Assembly: GCF_004208415.1 (NCBI RefSeq)
Contig: NZ_CP035758.1
Span: forward strand, 7,688,001-7,752,000
DNA: 64,000 bases
Direction: 5' to 3'
From: Ktedonosporobacter rubrisoli
GTDB lineage: Bacteria > Chloroflexota > Ktedonobacteria > Ktedonobacterales > Ktedonobacteraceae
The position numbers and the translations under genes were made by a program. The notes under the pieces were generated by a model that was not told where the DNA came from, did not search any database, and was given only the letters and a program-made list of their open reading frames with translations. How positions within the stretch are numbered: the stretch's first letter is position 1; each line of letters starts with the position of its first letter. This document shows positions 16,325-24,168 of the stretch, piece after piece.

Positions 16325-16680
16325 AAAACGAATACGAGAATGGACGATAAACGAAGCTCCGATGCTCAACTTCAAGAAACGAGAGGCTCTTCCAGGACCA
16401 GGGAGGGCCGTTTCCCTATTCTCCCTCAACGCCTCGATAGATATTTCTCTTTTCAAAATCTCTCCAGGCTAAGATCTTATCCGATCTTCATCTGACTTGT
16501 GCTCAATTCCTCTTCGCCAAGGTTATGGTTTTCGGATAAGCTCTTAGGTGATCGAGAAGGTGTGATATCAAATCAGTTTAAGTCGTGTCGAAAGAAACGT
16601 GCTACCAATGAAAGGAGGTGTGGCCACGAATAAGCTCATCCTGAGCTTGGAGTCAGCGGCAATGCTTACGTCAGCAAGAA
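16325..16680. other. Intergenic region with a possible frameshifted gene start
   Basis: From ATG 16608 a frame reads MKGGVATNKLILSLES. A +1 shift near 16650 would join it to the frame of the next small ORF. Otherwise nothing is recognisable. Confidence 0.3.
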
Positions 16681-16920
16681 GTGGAGGCACAGCAGCGACT
16701 CTATCCGCGCCTTCAGCAGTTGGCACGGATAGAGCAAGAGAAACAGCGCACCCAGAGAGCAGCACAGGAGATAGCTGAGGCGTTGCAACACGCTGAGCAC
16801 TCTCGCCAACCGCTGCGTTTGCCTCTCCTAAGTGGAACCGCTTTTGAGGGGATCTTTACAAAACTCAATGGCAAATATCTTACCATGCTCCCGCCTGCCG
16901 AAGTACGCGATGAGCAATAG
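16681..16920 (+). CDS. Hypothetical small protein, coiled-coil start
   Basis: A 79-codon frame opening at GTG. Residues 2-45 are Gln/Glu/Arg-rich and likely helical (LQQLARIEQEKQRTQRAAQEI), followed by LPLLSGTAFEGIFTKLNGKYLTM. It may be the 3' part of a longer gene whose start at ATG 16608 is in another frame (see findings). It ends 21 bp before the DUF2332 gene. No family was recognised. Confidence 0.35.
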   Translation: MEAQQRLYPRLQQLARIEQEKQRTQRAAQEIAEALQHAEHSRQPLRLPLLSGTAFEGIFTKLNGKYLTMLPPAEVRDEQ

Positions 16921-16941
16921 AAGAAATGGAGTACGAGATCT

Positions 16942-18012
16942 ATGTCTCTTGAACCAAAAGTCGTTGATCCCAGAAACTGGGCCAGCTTTGCAGAGACAAC
17001 CTTCAAACGCCATTCTCCCTTGTACTGGCATCTCTTTCAAGGGATGAAACAAGACGCCGAAATCTTCTCGTTGCTTGCTCTGGTTGATCAGAATCAACCG
17101 GTTCCAGTGCTATTTCTATGCGCCGTCCAATATCTCCTCCGGGGAGAACCGGAGCATCCTCTCGCGCAATTTTTCCCTCAACTCGCTACGGGAACGGTAC
17201 GTCCACCTGCCGAGGCTTATCCTTACTTTCGTGATTTTTGTCTTACCCACCTTTCGCACTTTCAACACCTGCTTCCTCCCCTTCGTCTGCAAACCAATGA
17301 GGTGAGCCGGTGCTCGCATCTTCTTCCAGCTTTTGAACGTGTCTCATGCCATGGCGGACACAAGCCACTGGCGCTCATTGAGGTGGGCAGCAGTGCCGGG
17401 CTCAATCTTTTCTGGGATCGTTTTGGCTATACCTATCATGCCGGTGAGGAGACGTTTCAGGTTGGCCAACAAGGAGCTACTGTCCAGTTGCAGTGTGCAT
17501 TCAAAGGCTCGCTGCGACCATCCTTGCCTGCAGTTCTGCCAAGCGTGAGCTGGAGACAGGGCATTGATCTCTCACCACTTGATATTACCCGTGAAGCTGA
17601 TCGACGCTGGTTGGCCTCCTGCATCTGGCCGGAAGAAGCATTGAGGTATAACCTGCTTGAGGCGGCTATCGCTGAGGCATTGGCAGATCCTCCTCATCTG
17701 CTGGCAGGAGACGCCTGCTCCCTTTTGCCCTCATTGCTGGCTGAGGTGCCAGCCGAGACCACCTTGTGTGTCTATCACAGTTATGCGCTTACCCAGGGTC
17801 CTGCGCAGGCGCGCGCTTGTATTCTTAACCAGCTTGCGACTCACTCCCGGCAGCGCCCCATCTATCGTGTGGCTCTTGAAATTGACCCCGATCAAGGGTG
17901 GAGAGAACCGCATTTAGAGCTCTTTATCTACCATCAAGGCGAAGTGATCTCACAAGAATGGCTTGCCTCCTGTGATATTCATGGGACTGAGATGCGCTGG
18001 TTGGTGCCTTGA
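16942..18012 (+). CDS. DUF2332-family protein
   Basis: A 356-residue cytoplasmic protein. The order of blocks (HSPLYWHLFQGMKQD, YFRDFCLTHL, then LIEVGSSAGLNLFWDRFGY and LEIDPDQGW near the end) matches the DUF2332 family as I know it. The LIEVGSSAGLNL stretch resembles a SAM-binding motif I, so an ancestral methyltransferase fold is possible, though activity is unproven. GGAG lies 10 nt before the ATG. An MFS transporter follows after 78 bp on the same strand. Confidence 0.8.
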   Translation: MSLEPKVVDPRNWASFAETTFKRHSPLYWHLFQGMKQDAEIFSLLALVDQNQPVPVLFLCAVQYLLRGEPEHPLAQFFPQLATGTVRPPAEAYPYFRDFCLTHLSHFQHLLPPLRLQTNEVSRCSHLLPAFERVSCHGGHKPLALIEVGSSAGLNLFWDRFGYTYHAGEETFQVGQQGATVQLQCAFKGSLRPSLPAVLPSVSWRQGIDLSPLDITREADRRWLASCIWPEEALRYNLLEAAIAEALADPPHLLAGDACSLLPSLLAEVPAETTLCVYHSYALTQGPAQARACILNQLATHSRQRPIYRVALEIDPDQGWREPHLELFIYHQGEVISQEWLASCDIHGTEMRWLVP

Positions 18013-18090
18013 GGAGGCTGGTAGTGGTTCTTTTCCAGAAGTGCAATGCGACGAGCGTTGCTTCAAGAAAAAAATAAAGGAGATCTGGAG

Positions 18091-19380
18091 ATGTCGGAGA
18101 CCTTGCTTCCTGACGCTGCGGCTATCGCTCCAGAGGAGGGGGAACAGCCCTTGCCCTCGCAGCCTCGTTCTGGTGTATGGATGGGACTCTATTTATTCGC
18201 CAGCATGGTGGGCGGGCTTTCTAGCGTGTGTATCAAGCAGCTCTTGCTACCTTTACAAGTCAGTCGGATTGATCCTCACACTCCCTACCTTTCGTTTTTG
18301 TTGGTGGCCTCGGTGGGTGCTGTGGCAGGCCTCATTGCCTCGCCACTTGCTGGAGCCTTAAGTGATCGCACGACCTCTCGCTTTGGGCGCAGGCGTCCCT
18401 GGATCATCGGAGGCGTGCTGACGTTGGGGATTGGGCTCTCGGTGATGGCCTTTGCCACGACGATTCCGCTCCTGCTCGTCGGTGAAATCATTGCTCAATT
18501 TGGGGCTGATGCTCTTCTCGCCACAGAGACTGCCATTATTCCTGATCAAGTGCCACTCATCCAACGTTCCTGGGTTTCAGCCCTCAACGGGATGGCTCCG
18601 ATCGTGGGTGGAACTGTGGGTTTGCTGCTGGTCACGCGCTTCACACAGACGAGCGTGACCGCCCAGGGCTACCTGTTGTTGATAGTGTTCTCTCTGCTGC
18701 TGGTGGGCAGCTTTCTGCTTGTCTTTCGCGAGCGAGCGCTGCCGCAAGGCGGTCTCCCTGCCTTTCGCCTGGGACCATTTTTGAAAAGTTTTTGGATCAA
18801 TCCGCAGCGCTATCCCAATTTTGCCTATGCGGTCTGCTCTCGGTGTTTAGTCTTTCTCAGCTTTACGCTACTTGGAGCCTACACCTTGTTTTACCTGCGT
18901 GCGGGCCTGCATTTCTCTGATGCTGTAGCCGCACAGCATGTGGCACTTTTTCAACTCTTCTCGACGCTTGCGGTCCTGGTTGGGGCTCTGCTTAGTGGCT
19001 GGCTTTCTAGACGGCTTGACCGGCTGAAACCTTTTGTCATCGCGGGAGCACTGTTGATGGCGACGGGCTTGTTCTTGATCGTCAGTATCCCTTCTTGGCC
19101 GAGCATGCAGGTGGCTGCCGTCATCTTCGGAGGCGGGTTCGGGAGCTACCTTGCTGTCGATATAGCCTTAGCCGTCAGGGTTCTGCCGGCGGCAGAGAAC
19201 AGCGGCAAAGATCTGGGGATTATGTATATGGCGATTTTTTTGCCATTAGTGATAAGCCCCATGATTGGGAGCGGTCTCTTAACCATATTTCCCAACAACT
19301 TTGCCTTGCTTTTTGCCTTCGCTGCGCTTTCCAGTGTGTTGGCTGCCGTTCTGATCATCCCTATCAAGTCAGTTCGCTAG
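18091..19380 (+). CDS. MFS transporter
   Basis: A 429-residue polytopic inner-membrane carrier with about 12 hydrophobic segments. The loop 2-3 signature is GALSDRTTSRFGRRRPWI, with its duplicate GALLSGWLSRRLDRLKPF in the C-terminal half. The double-Arg RRRPWI form is typical of the SUC/SLC45-like and GPH-like branches, so a sugar or other small solute is possible. The longer frame starts at 18046, but GGAGATCTGGAG directly precedes the ATG at 18091. It may be co-transcribed with the DUF2332 gene. Confidence 0.85.
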   Translation: MSETLLPDAAAIAPEEGEQPLPSQPRSGVWMGLYLFASMVGGLSSVCIKQLLLPLQVSRIDPHTPYLSFLLVASVGAVAGLIASPLAGALSDRTTSRFGRRRPWIIGGVLTLGIGLSVMAFATTIPLLLVGEIIAQFGADALLATETAIIPDQVPLIQRSWVSALNGMAPIVGGTVGLLLVTRFTQTSVTAQGYLLLIVFSLLLVGSFLLVFRERALPQGGLPAFRLGPFLKSFWINPQRYPNFAYAVCSRCLVFLSFTLLGAYTLFYLRAGLHFSDAVAAQHVALFQLFSTLAVLVGALLSGWLSRRLDRLKPFVIAGALLMATGLFLIVSIPSWPSMQVAAVIFGGGFGSYLAVDIALAVRVLPAAENSGKDLGIMYMAIFLPLVISPMIGSGLLTIFPNNFALLFAFAALSSVLAAVLIIPIKSVR

Positions 19381-19482
19381 CCTTTCAACGCTCCAAATGT
19401 TCCTGAGCCTGGATGTGTATGCAGCATGCTTACCTCAGCAGGATGAGGTTACTAGAGCGCTATAATTTGCAAGAACTGCGTT

Positions 19483-19571
19483 GGGAAGCCACTGGGAAAC
19501 CAGGCCTGGTCTATGGAACCATTTTGCCTTCTTTCTCCCTTGGACCGGCTGGTTGCTCCCAGTGGCTTCCC
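19483..19571. repeat. Imperfect long inverted repeat
   Basis: Left arm GGGAAGCCACTGGGA (19483-19497) pairs perfectly with right arm TCCCAGTGGCTTCCC (19557-19571). A further AACCAG (19498-19503)/CTGGTT (19549-19554) extends the stem to 21 bp with a 2-nt bulge. There is no U run, so it is not a typical terminator. Confidence 0.75.
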
Positions 19572-19691
19572 TTAACCCTTTCCGCCCCTCGTTTGCTCTT
19601 GCCTTAGCGAGAATGGTATCATAGTATTAGCGTCGCGTGTCGATGGCGGACAGCGCCAGACATGGAGGCGCCTTACTGTGAGAGGATAGAT

Positions 19692-20078
19692 ATGTCTATC
19701 AGATTCAACCACACGATCGTTGCCGCCCGAGATCGGCACGTTTCGGCAAACTTCTTCACGCAACTCTTTGGCCTTCCCGAACCAACCGTCTGGGGACCAT
19801 TCGCCTCTGTGAGGCTGGATGAGGGCGTCTTCCTCCAGTTCGCTGAACCAGACATCAAAGACATCCAGATGCAGCATTACGCCTTCCTCGTCGATGACCG
19901 GAGTTTCGACGAGATCTATGCGCGTATCCTCCAAGATGGGATTGAACACTGGGCCGATCCCCAGAGGACCTTGCCCGGCCGCATCAATACCAATCACGGC
20001 GGACGTGGCGTCTACTTCTACGACCCAACTGGACACGGCTTAGAAATCCTCACCCGTCCCTATGGTTCGGCCACTTAA
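19692..20078 (+). CDS. VOC-family protein
   Basis: A 128-residue glyoxalase-fold protein. The first half begins MSIRFNHTIVAARDRHVSANFFTQLFGLP, the second contains MQHYAFLV, and the end has NHGGRGVYFYDPTGHGLEI. The potential metal ligands are His7, His in MQHYAF, and Glu in GLEIL. The longer frame starts at 19662, but GAGAGGATAG precedes the ATG at 19692. The function is not readable from sequence; ring-cleaving or resistance roles occur in the superfamily. Confidence 0.85.
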   Translation: MSIRFNHTIVAARDRHVSANFFTQLFGLPEPTVWGPFASVRLDEGVFLQFAEPDIKDIQMQHYAFLVDDRSFDEIYARILQDGIEHWADPQRTLPGRINTNHGGRGVYFYDPTGHGLEILTRPYGSAT

Positions 20079-20512
20079 CGGGCAGGGGCACAGCGATGCA
20101 TGTCCTGTGTTCGCTGGTTGACAGCACCTCAAGTTTTCCTGTATCCAGCTTCCTCCGCATAAAGAGGAAGCTGGAAATATTCAAGAAAGTGGATGCGCTG
20201 CACTAAGCGCCGCATATGCTCTTCAAGAGAAGCACGAAGCCTGTATCTACACCGCTTGCAAGGCCCAATGTCTACCCAGTAAGGCAAGACTTTTCTTGCT
20301 CCTGCAGCAGGAACGCCCTTCTATGCCGCAAGCCATGAAGTGGGCCCTAGCGCCAATCACTGAGGACGTAGCTGTCAGGACGCTGGTAGCCCGCTGTGTT
20401 GGGCCGCAGGTTTTTCTCATTTTTGACGGCTGAAGCTTAGTGGAATTTGGTTGAAGCGAAAGCCCCAAACGTAGCTTTTAGAGTGGCTGGAGCTCTGTTT
20501 GAAGTGAAAAGG
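20079..20512. other. Intergenic region holding a GNAT gene remnant
   Basis: Apart from the GNAT remnant at about 20281-20408 and the sequence downstream of tRNA-Arg, nothing coding is recognised. Confidence 0.4.
20281..20408 (-). pseudogene. Duplicated 3' end of the GNAT gene plus its terminator
   Basis: Read on the minus strand from 20408, the sequence encodes LRPNTAGYQRPDSYVLSDWR followed by TAG (20346-20348). This equals the C-terminus of the GNAT gene ending at 12441 except His-to-Gln. The homology continues past the stop through GGGCGTTCCTG..CAGGAGC, the stem of that gene's terminator. The 5' part of the gene is absent. It lies just downstream of tRNA-Arg on the same strand. Confidence 0.85.
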
Positions 20513-20585
20513 TGGGGCTGAGAGGACTCGAACCTCCGACGCACGGTTTAGGAAACCGACGCTCTATCCACTGAGCTACAGCCCC
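20513..20585 (-). tRNA. tRNA-Arg (anticodon CCT)
   Basis: Cloverleaf on the minus strand: acceptor GGGGCTG/CAGCCCC, D stem GCTC/GAGC, anticodon loop TTCCTAA (anticodon CCT), T arm GGAGG-TTCGAGT-CCTCT, discriminator A. The bottom-most outer pair of the anticodon stem (27-43) is T-T. CCA is not encoded. It decodes AGG. Confidence 0.95.
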
Positions 20586-20936
20586 GAGTAACAAGCTTAT
20601 GGAGCGCGCTGGCTCAGCGTGTCAGCAGGACGGCCCGCGTGAAACCTTTGCTCTCCCACCATGTTTATACCCCCATAGGATATCATCTCATGTGCTAATT
20701 GGCAAGAGGTAGATTACAGGCTAGTTGGAGTATGCCCTACCAGATTTTGCAGTTGAGCAATGCCTTGGATCAGATACTGAGGGAATAGATTATCGTATTG
20801 TAAGTCTCCGATGTGAGAAGAAACACAATGGGTCGAGCCCTCTCTCAGCGAGAGAAGGCCCGCCCATACTATAAAGGGGTCTGTTCCTAAAAACAATCAC
20901 TGCTCTTTGCGCATACTCTGCATGCTGCCAAATATT
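20586..20936. other. Intergenic region upstream of tRNA-Arg
   Basis: It holds the tRNA-Arg promoter at 20677-20705 and the downstream flank of the LysM-CHAP gene. No other feature was recognised. Confidence 0.4.
20677..20705 (-). promoter_or_regulatory. Promoter of tRNA-Arg
   Basis: On the minus strand TTGCCA (20700-20705), 17 bp, TATCCT (20677-20682) with TG extension (TGATATCCT). The layout is nearly identical to the tRNA-Thr promoter (TTGxCAATTAG...TGATATCCT). Confidence 0.65.
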
Positions 20937-21809
20937 TTACCGGCTAATGAAGGTTACGCCAGGGCCCGGTGAAAATTGCCAGTATGTGACGGACCAGGGT
21001 TTTGCTCCCCAGCTCATCGAGCTAGCAACTACACGACCACCATTCAGTATGCGCTCTACCACACCAACATGACCGGCGCCGTATGCTCCCTGTACACCCG
21101 GCTGCAAATCGATGATCGAGCCCAATGTCGGTTGTTTAGAAACATGCCAGCCAAAGTCATGAGCTCGCGCTGTCCACTGCCAGGCGTTGGCATCATAAGT
21201 CCAGGGCACATAAGTTCCGTGTAACTCATGATAGCGCTGATCTGCCCACCAGGTACATGCTCCATAGGGGAAAGCATTGCGGTACCCAATCGCTGCAGCG
21301 TGAACAGCTGCTTCCTCAGTCATTCTAGCAGGGGATAACATATGCATTTCATGCCCCAATCCCTTATGAGGAATGCATAATCTCTGCTGAACGTAGATCA
21401 TGTTAGGGTTGGCGAGACGATTGCGTGTAGCAAGTGTTTGCCAACCAACGTGATGGCTTAATGCGATGCTACGTAATGTGTCACCTCTGACAACAGTGTA
21501 TGTATAATCAGCAGGACAGGATGCTGGTAGGCTTGCATGCACTCTACCTAGACCCATGCCAAGCGTTGTTGTTCCCAGAGAAAGCAGCCCAAAGGCTGCA
21601 GCTACACCAGTTCGCACTACGAAACTCACTACTTTACGTTGCTGGAAAAGCCTCCAGATTTTTTGATGCGTTTGCAATGTATCCTTCTTTCGAATATACA
21701 ACTTGCAGACCCCTGCACTATTCTGCTCTTGAAAGCGCTCCTTACACCGCGCGAGCGGCTGCTCGCCTGTGGTTGCTCTTAAGAACAATTGCATATTAGA
21801 AATATACAC
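20937..21809 (-). CDS. LysM-CHAP cell-wall hydrolase-like protein
   Basis: A 290-residue exported protein. A basic N-terminus is followed by a hydrophobic segment (about 70-90, GVAAAFGLLSLGTTTLGMGLG) ending near HAS, a likely long signal or anchor. LysM (about 103-147: YTYTVVRGDTLRSIALSHHVGW..YVQQRLCIP) binds peptidoglycan. CHAP (about 170-290) shows the catalytic Cys in YGACTWWADQR and the His in GHVGVVE. Family knowledge: CHAP enzymes are amidases or endopeptidases of cell wall. The start is uncertain because no clear ribosome site precedes the first ATG. Confidence 0.88.
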   Translation of the reverse strand: MYISNMQLFLRATTGEQPLARCKERFQEQNSAGVCKLYIRKKDTLQTHQKIWRLFQQRKVVSFVVRTGVAAAFGLLSLGTTTLGMGLGRVHASLPASCPADYTYTVVRGDTLRSIALSHHVGWQTLATRNRLANPNMIYVQQRLCIPHKGLGHEMHMLSPARMTEEAAVHAAAIGYRNAFPYGACTWWADQRYHELHGTYVPWTYDANAWQWTARAHDFGWHVSKQPTLGSIIDLQPGVQGAYGAGHVGVVERILNGGRVVASSMSWGAKPWSVTYWQFSPGPGVTFISR

Positions 21810-22032
21810 TGCCTATACATACAATATATGTTTATCTACAAACGTAAAAGAAATAGCTCCTTGAATGTATATGTGAGGTACTAACTCCTAAAAATACTTC
21901 CCAGAAAAATAGGGGTAGGCCGGTGGATATTGTGAGGAGAAGCCTGTAGCTTGGATAATAAAAAAAGTAGTAATAAAAGTATGAGAGACCTGGCGGGATG
22001 AAAAGAATGGAAGATAAAAAAACACAAATGTG

Positions 22033-22061
22033 AAAAAGCCGTGCAAGTTAGCCTGCACGGC
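22033..22061 (-). terminator. Terminator of the small hypothetical gene
   Basis: Stem GCCGTGCA (22038-22045)/TGCACGGC (22054-22061). In minus orientation it is followed by TTTTTCAC. It lies 9 bp past the stop codon at 22070. Confidence 0.8.
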
Positions 22062-22069
22062 TTCTTAAG

Positions 22070-22363
22070 CTATAAACGTTCCTTGCGTTTCTTGAGCATG
22101 TCCTGCCCGGTCAGAGCTGGCTGCTCAGCCTCTTCCGGCTTGCCGGTTTCCTGATCGTAAGCTAGCTCTACAACCTGCTCTCTGCGAATTGCGTTAATTG
22201 GTCGCGAACCTGCTGGAGCTGGCGTGGTTTGTGGTCCTCGTTTCGAGATTGGCCACTCTGGATAAACTGGCTGTATAGCAGGCTGTACAGCTTTCTCGGC
22301 TCCGGGTTGAGTTGTTTGGAGCTCCGTTTGCCCAGTACGCTGTTGGGTAGCATCCGAGAGCAT
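22070..22363 (-). CDS. Small hydrophilic hypothetical protein
   Basis: A 97-residue, Pro/Gln/Glu-rich, probably disordered protein, with no hydrophobic segment and a basic end (DMLKKRKERL). It has a very strong ribosome site (AAGGAGGAAAAGATAG before ATG) and its own terminator, so expression is likely. No family was recognised. It stands alone between the LysM-CHAP gene and a divergent SDR. Confidence 0.65.
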   Translation of the reverse strand: MLSDATQQRTGQTELQTTQPGAEKAVQPAIQPVYPEWPISKRGPQTTPAPAGSRPINAIRREQVVELAYDQETGKPEEAEQPALTGQDMLKKRKERL

Positions 22364-22580
22364 CTATCTTTTCCTCCTTTATCTTAGCACGCTGCACACG
22401 AGCAAAGAGATACCAGAGAAAGCGTTGGTACCTCTTGATATAAGAACACAAAAATTAGTACTTTGGGTCCTGCATTCCTGGTAAATATAACTGATTCGTT
22501 GCATAATACGACAAGCAGACCTTACTTTCTATTGTACACCGGCGCATCCATATAATGCGATGGAAGACTGGAGAAATATC

Positions 22581-23624
22581 ATGAAAGTACTGATAACTGG
22601 TGCCACCGGTTTGCTCGGTGGACATCTTATAAAAGAATTACAAGATCGTGGGGAGGATATCAGGGCACTCGTATTACCTGTAGAAAATGCTGATTCTCTT
22701 TTGAAGCGGGGCGTAGAAGTGGTGCGGGGCGATATTACTGATGCCAGCTCGCTTGGACCAGCGGTAAAAGATGTTGAGCTTATCTTCCACCTGGCCGGCA
22801 TGATGGGGGTTTGGCGCCCGCTCGCCGACTATCGCCTGGTCAATGTAAGCGGATCTGAAAATTTATATAAAGCGGCGCAGAAGGCTAAGGTGCGCCGTTT
22901 TGTGCATACCAGCTCTCATACTATCTATGGTCTTGGCTATGGCCGTTTTATGACGGAGAATGATCCTTTGCGGCCCGATCCCGATCCTTACAGCCTGACT
23001 AAAGCCGAGGCTGATCGCTTGATTCGGCGCCTGATGCTTACCAGCGATATGGAGACAGTGATTCTGCGTCCCGGCACGTTCTTTGGCCCGGGCGACCGCT
23101 TGCATTTTGGACGTATGGCTCAGAAGGTGAAGGATGGCAAGGGACTGATTCTAGGCCGTGGCGACAATGCCCTACCTTTCTGCTATGTCACTGATATCGT
23201 GCAAGGCTTCTTGCTGGCGGCCTATCATAAGAATGCACCGGGAAATGCTTATAATATTACCAATGATCGTCCATTAACCCAACAAGAGATGTTTGATGCT
23301 ATCGCCGACGCCGTTGGCGGGGTTCGTCCTACTCTGCATCTTCCCTACTTGCCTATTTTCTATGGGGCAACCGTGGCTGAGTGGGTCTTCAATACTGCCC
23401 ATGTCAACTTTAAGCCACCGGCAACACAGCTTGGTGCACTGATGTTTGGCTCCGACAATAAACATAGTATTGCTAAAGCTCGTCGCGAGTTGGGCTTTGA
23501 GCCAAAGGTAAGTCTGCGTGAGGGTATCAAGCTGGCGGCTGAATGGTTCAATGCCGGGGGCATGGATCAGCCTTCAGTGACCGAAGCCAGCCAACATGCT
23601 CCTCTTGCCGGGGCGAGTCGCTAG
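22581..23624 (+). CDS. NAD-dependent epimerase/dehydratase (extended SDR)
   Basis: A 347-residue extended short-chain dehydrogenase. The NAD motif TGATGLLGGH is at residues 7-16, the acidic dinucleotide pocket LVLPVENAD, and the catalytic tail DPYSLTKAEADR has the Tyr-xxx-Lys in a variant form (Y-S-L-T-K). The C-terminal substrate domain includes RPTLHLPYLPIFYGATVAEW, as in 3-beta-hydroxysteroid dehydrogenase-like SDRs and dihydroflavonol reductases. The start at 22581 follows GGAG and fits the Rossmann strand MKVLITG. A terminator follows at 23717. Confidence 0.87.
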   Translation: MKVLITGATGLLGGHLIKELQDRGEDIRALVLPVENADSLLKRGVEVVRGDITDASSLGPAVKDVELIFHLAGMMGVWRPLADYRLVNVSGSENLYKAAQKAKVRRFVHTSSHTIYGLGYGRFMTENDPLRPDPDPYSLTKAEADRLIRRLMLTSDMETVILRPGTFFGPGDRLHFGRMAQKVKDGKGLILGRGDNALPFCYVTDIVQGFLLAAYHKNAPGNAYNITNDRPLTQQEMFDAIADAVGGVRPTLHLPYLPIFYGATVAEWVFNTAHVNFKPPATQLGALMFGSDNKHSIAKARRELGFEPKVSLREGIKLAAEWFNAGGMDQPSVTEASQHAPLAGASR

Positions 23625-23716
23625 TCTACGCGGCCTGGCGGCCCGATCTCAGGGCAACTTCTGAGGTTGTTGGCAGCTCGGCGATTGTGGAGCGTGAGAA
23701 CATATGATCAGCCAGG

Positions 23717-23755
23717 AACCAGAGCCTCTTAGCGTCGGAGGTGGCTCTGGTTTTC
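23717..23755 (+). terminator. Terminator of the SDR gene
   Basis: A 10-bp stem, AACCAGAGCC (23717-23726) and GGCTCTGGTT (23743-23752), followed by TTCC (TTTT counting the stem end). Confidence 0.7.
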
Positions 23756-23769
23756 CTGATGTTGGTCCT

Positions 23770-24045
23770 TTAATTGGGCATGGTTGAGACTTTTTTGCCA
23801 GCTCCCTTGAAGCCGAATTTTTTGATAGTGGTACGCAGCCAGCCAGCGGTTGGCCCATCGTCGATCCGCTTGCTTGTATCGACAAGAAAAGAGGCGGTCT
23901 GTGGCCTGGCGGCCAGTTGATTGGCCTGGCGTAAAGACGCCAGTTCCTCATAATGCTGAAACGCCCAGTACATATTGATGCGGCAACTCTTACAATTCTT
24001 TACATCGTCTTCGTTCAGTGCGCCGCACTGTGGACATTCTGTCAT
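23770..24045 (-). CDS. Zinc-ribbon protein
   Basis: A 91-residue protein beginning MTECPQCG. Cys pairs CPQC and CKSC form a zinc ribbon, and the rest is polar with a basic end (KKFGFKGAGKKVS). The longer frame reaches 24117, but AGAAAGG sits before the ATG at 24045, and the ribbon then starts at the N-terminus as is usual. The function is unknown. It is convergent with the SDR gene and downstream of the NarL-type regulator. Confidence 0.7.
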   Translation of the reverse strand: MTECPQCGALNEDDVKNCKSCRINMYWAFQHYEELASLRQANQLAARPQTASFLVDTSKRIDDGPTAGWLRTTIKKFGFKGAGKKVSTMPN

Positions 24046-24168
24046 CACTTTCTGCCTTTCTAAATGTGTGCAAATATTCGCACAACATCTTTGATTTTCC
24101 AAGTCCTTTGCTTTCACCTGTTGTAAGAATAATATATTACTAGTGTAGCAGGCAAAAAACGCCTTTGT

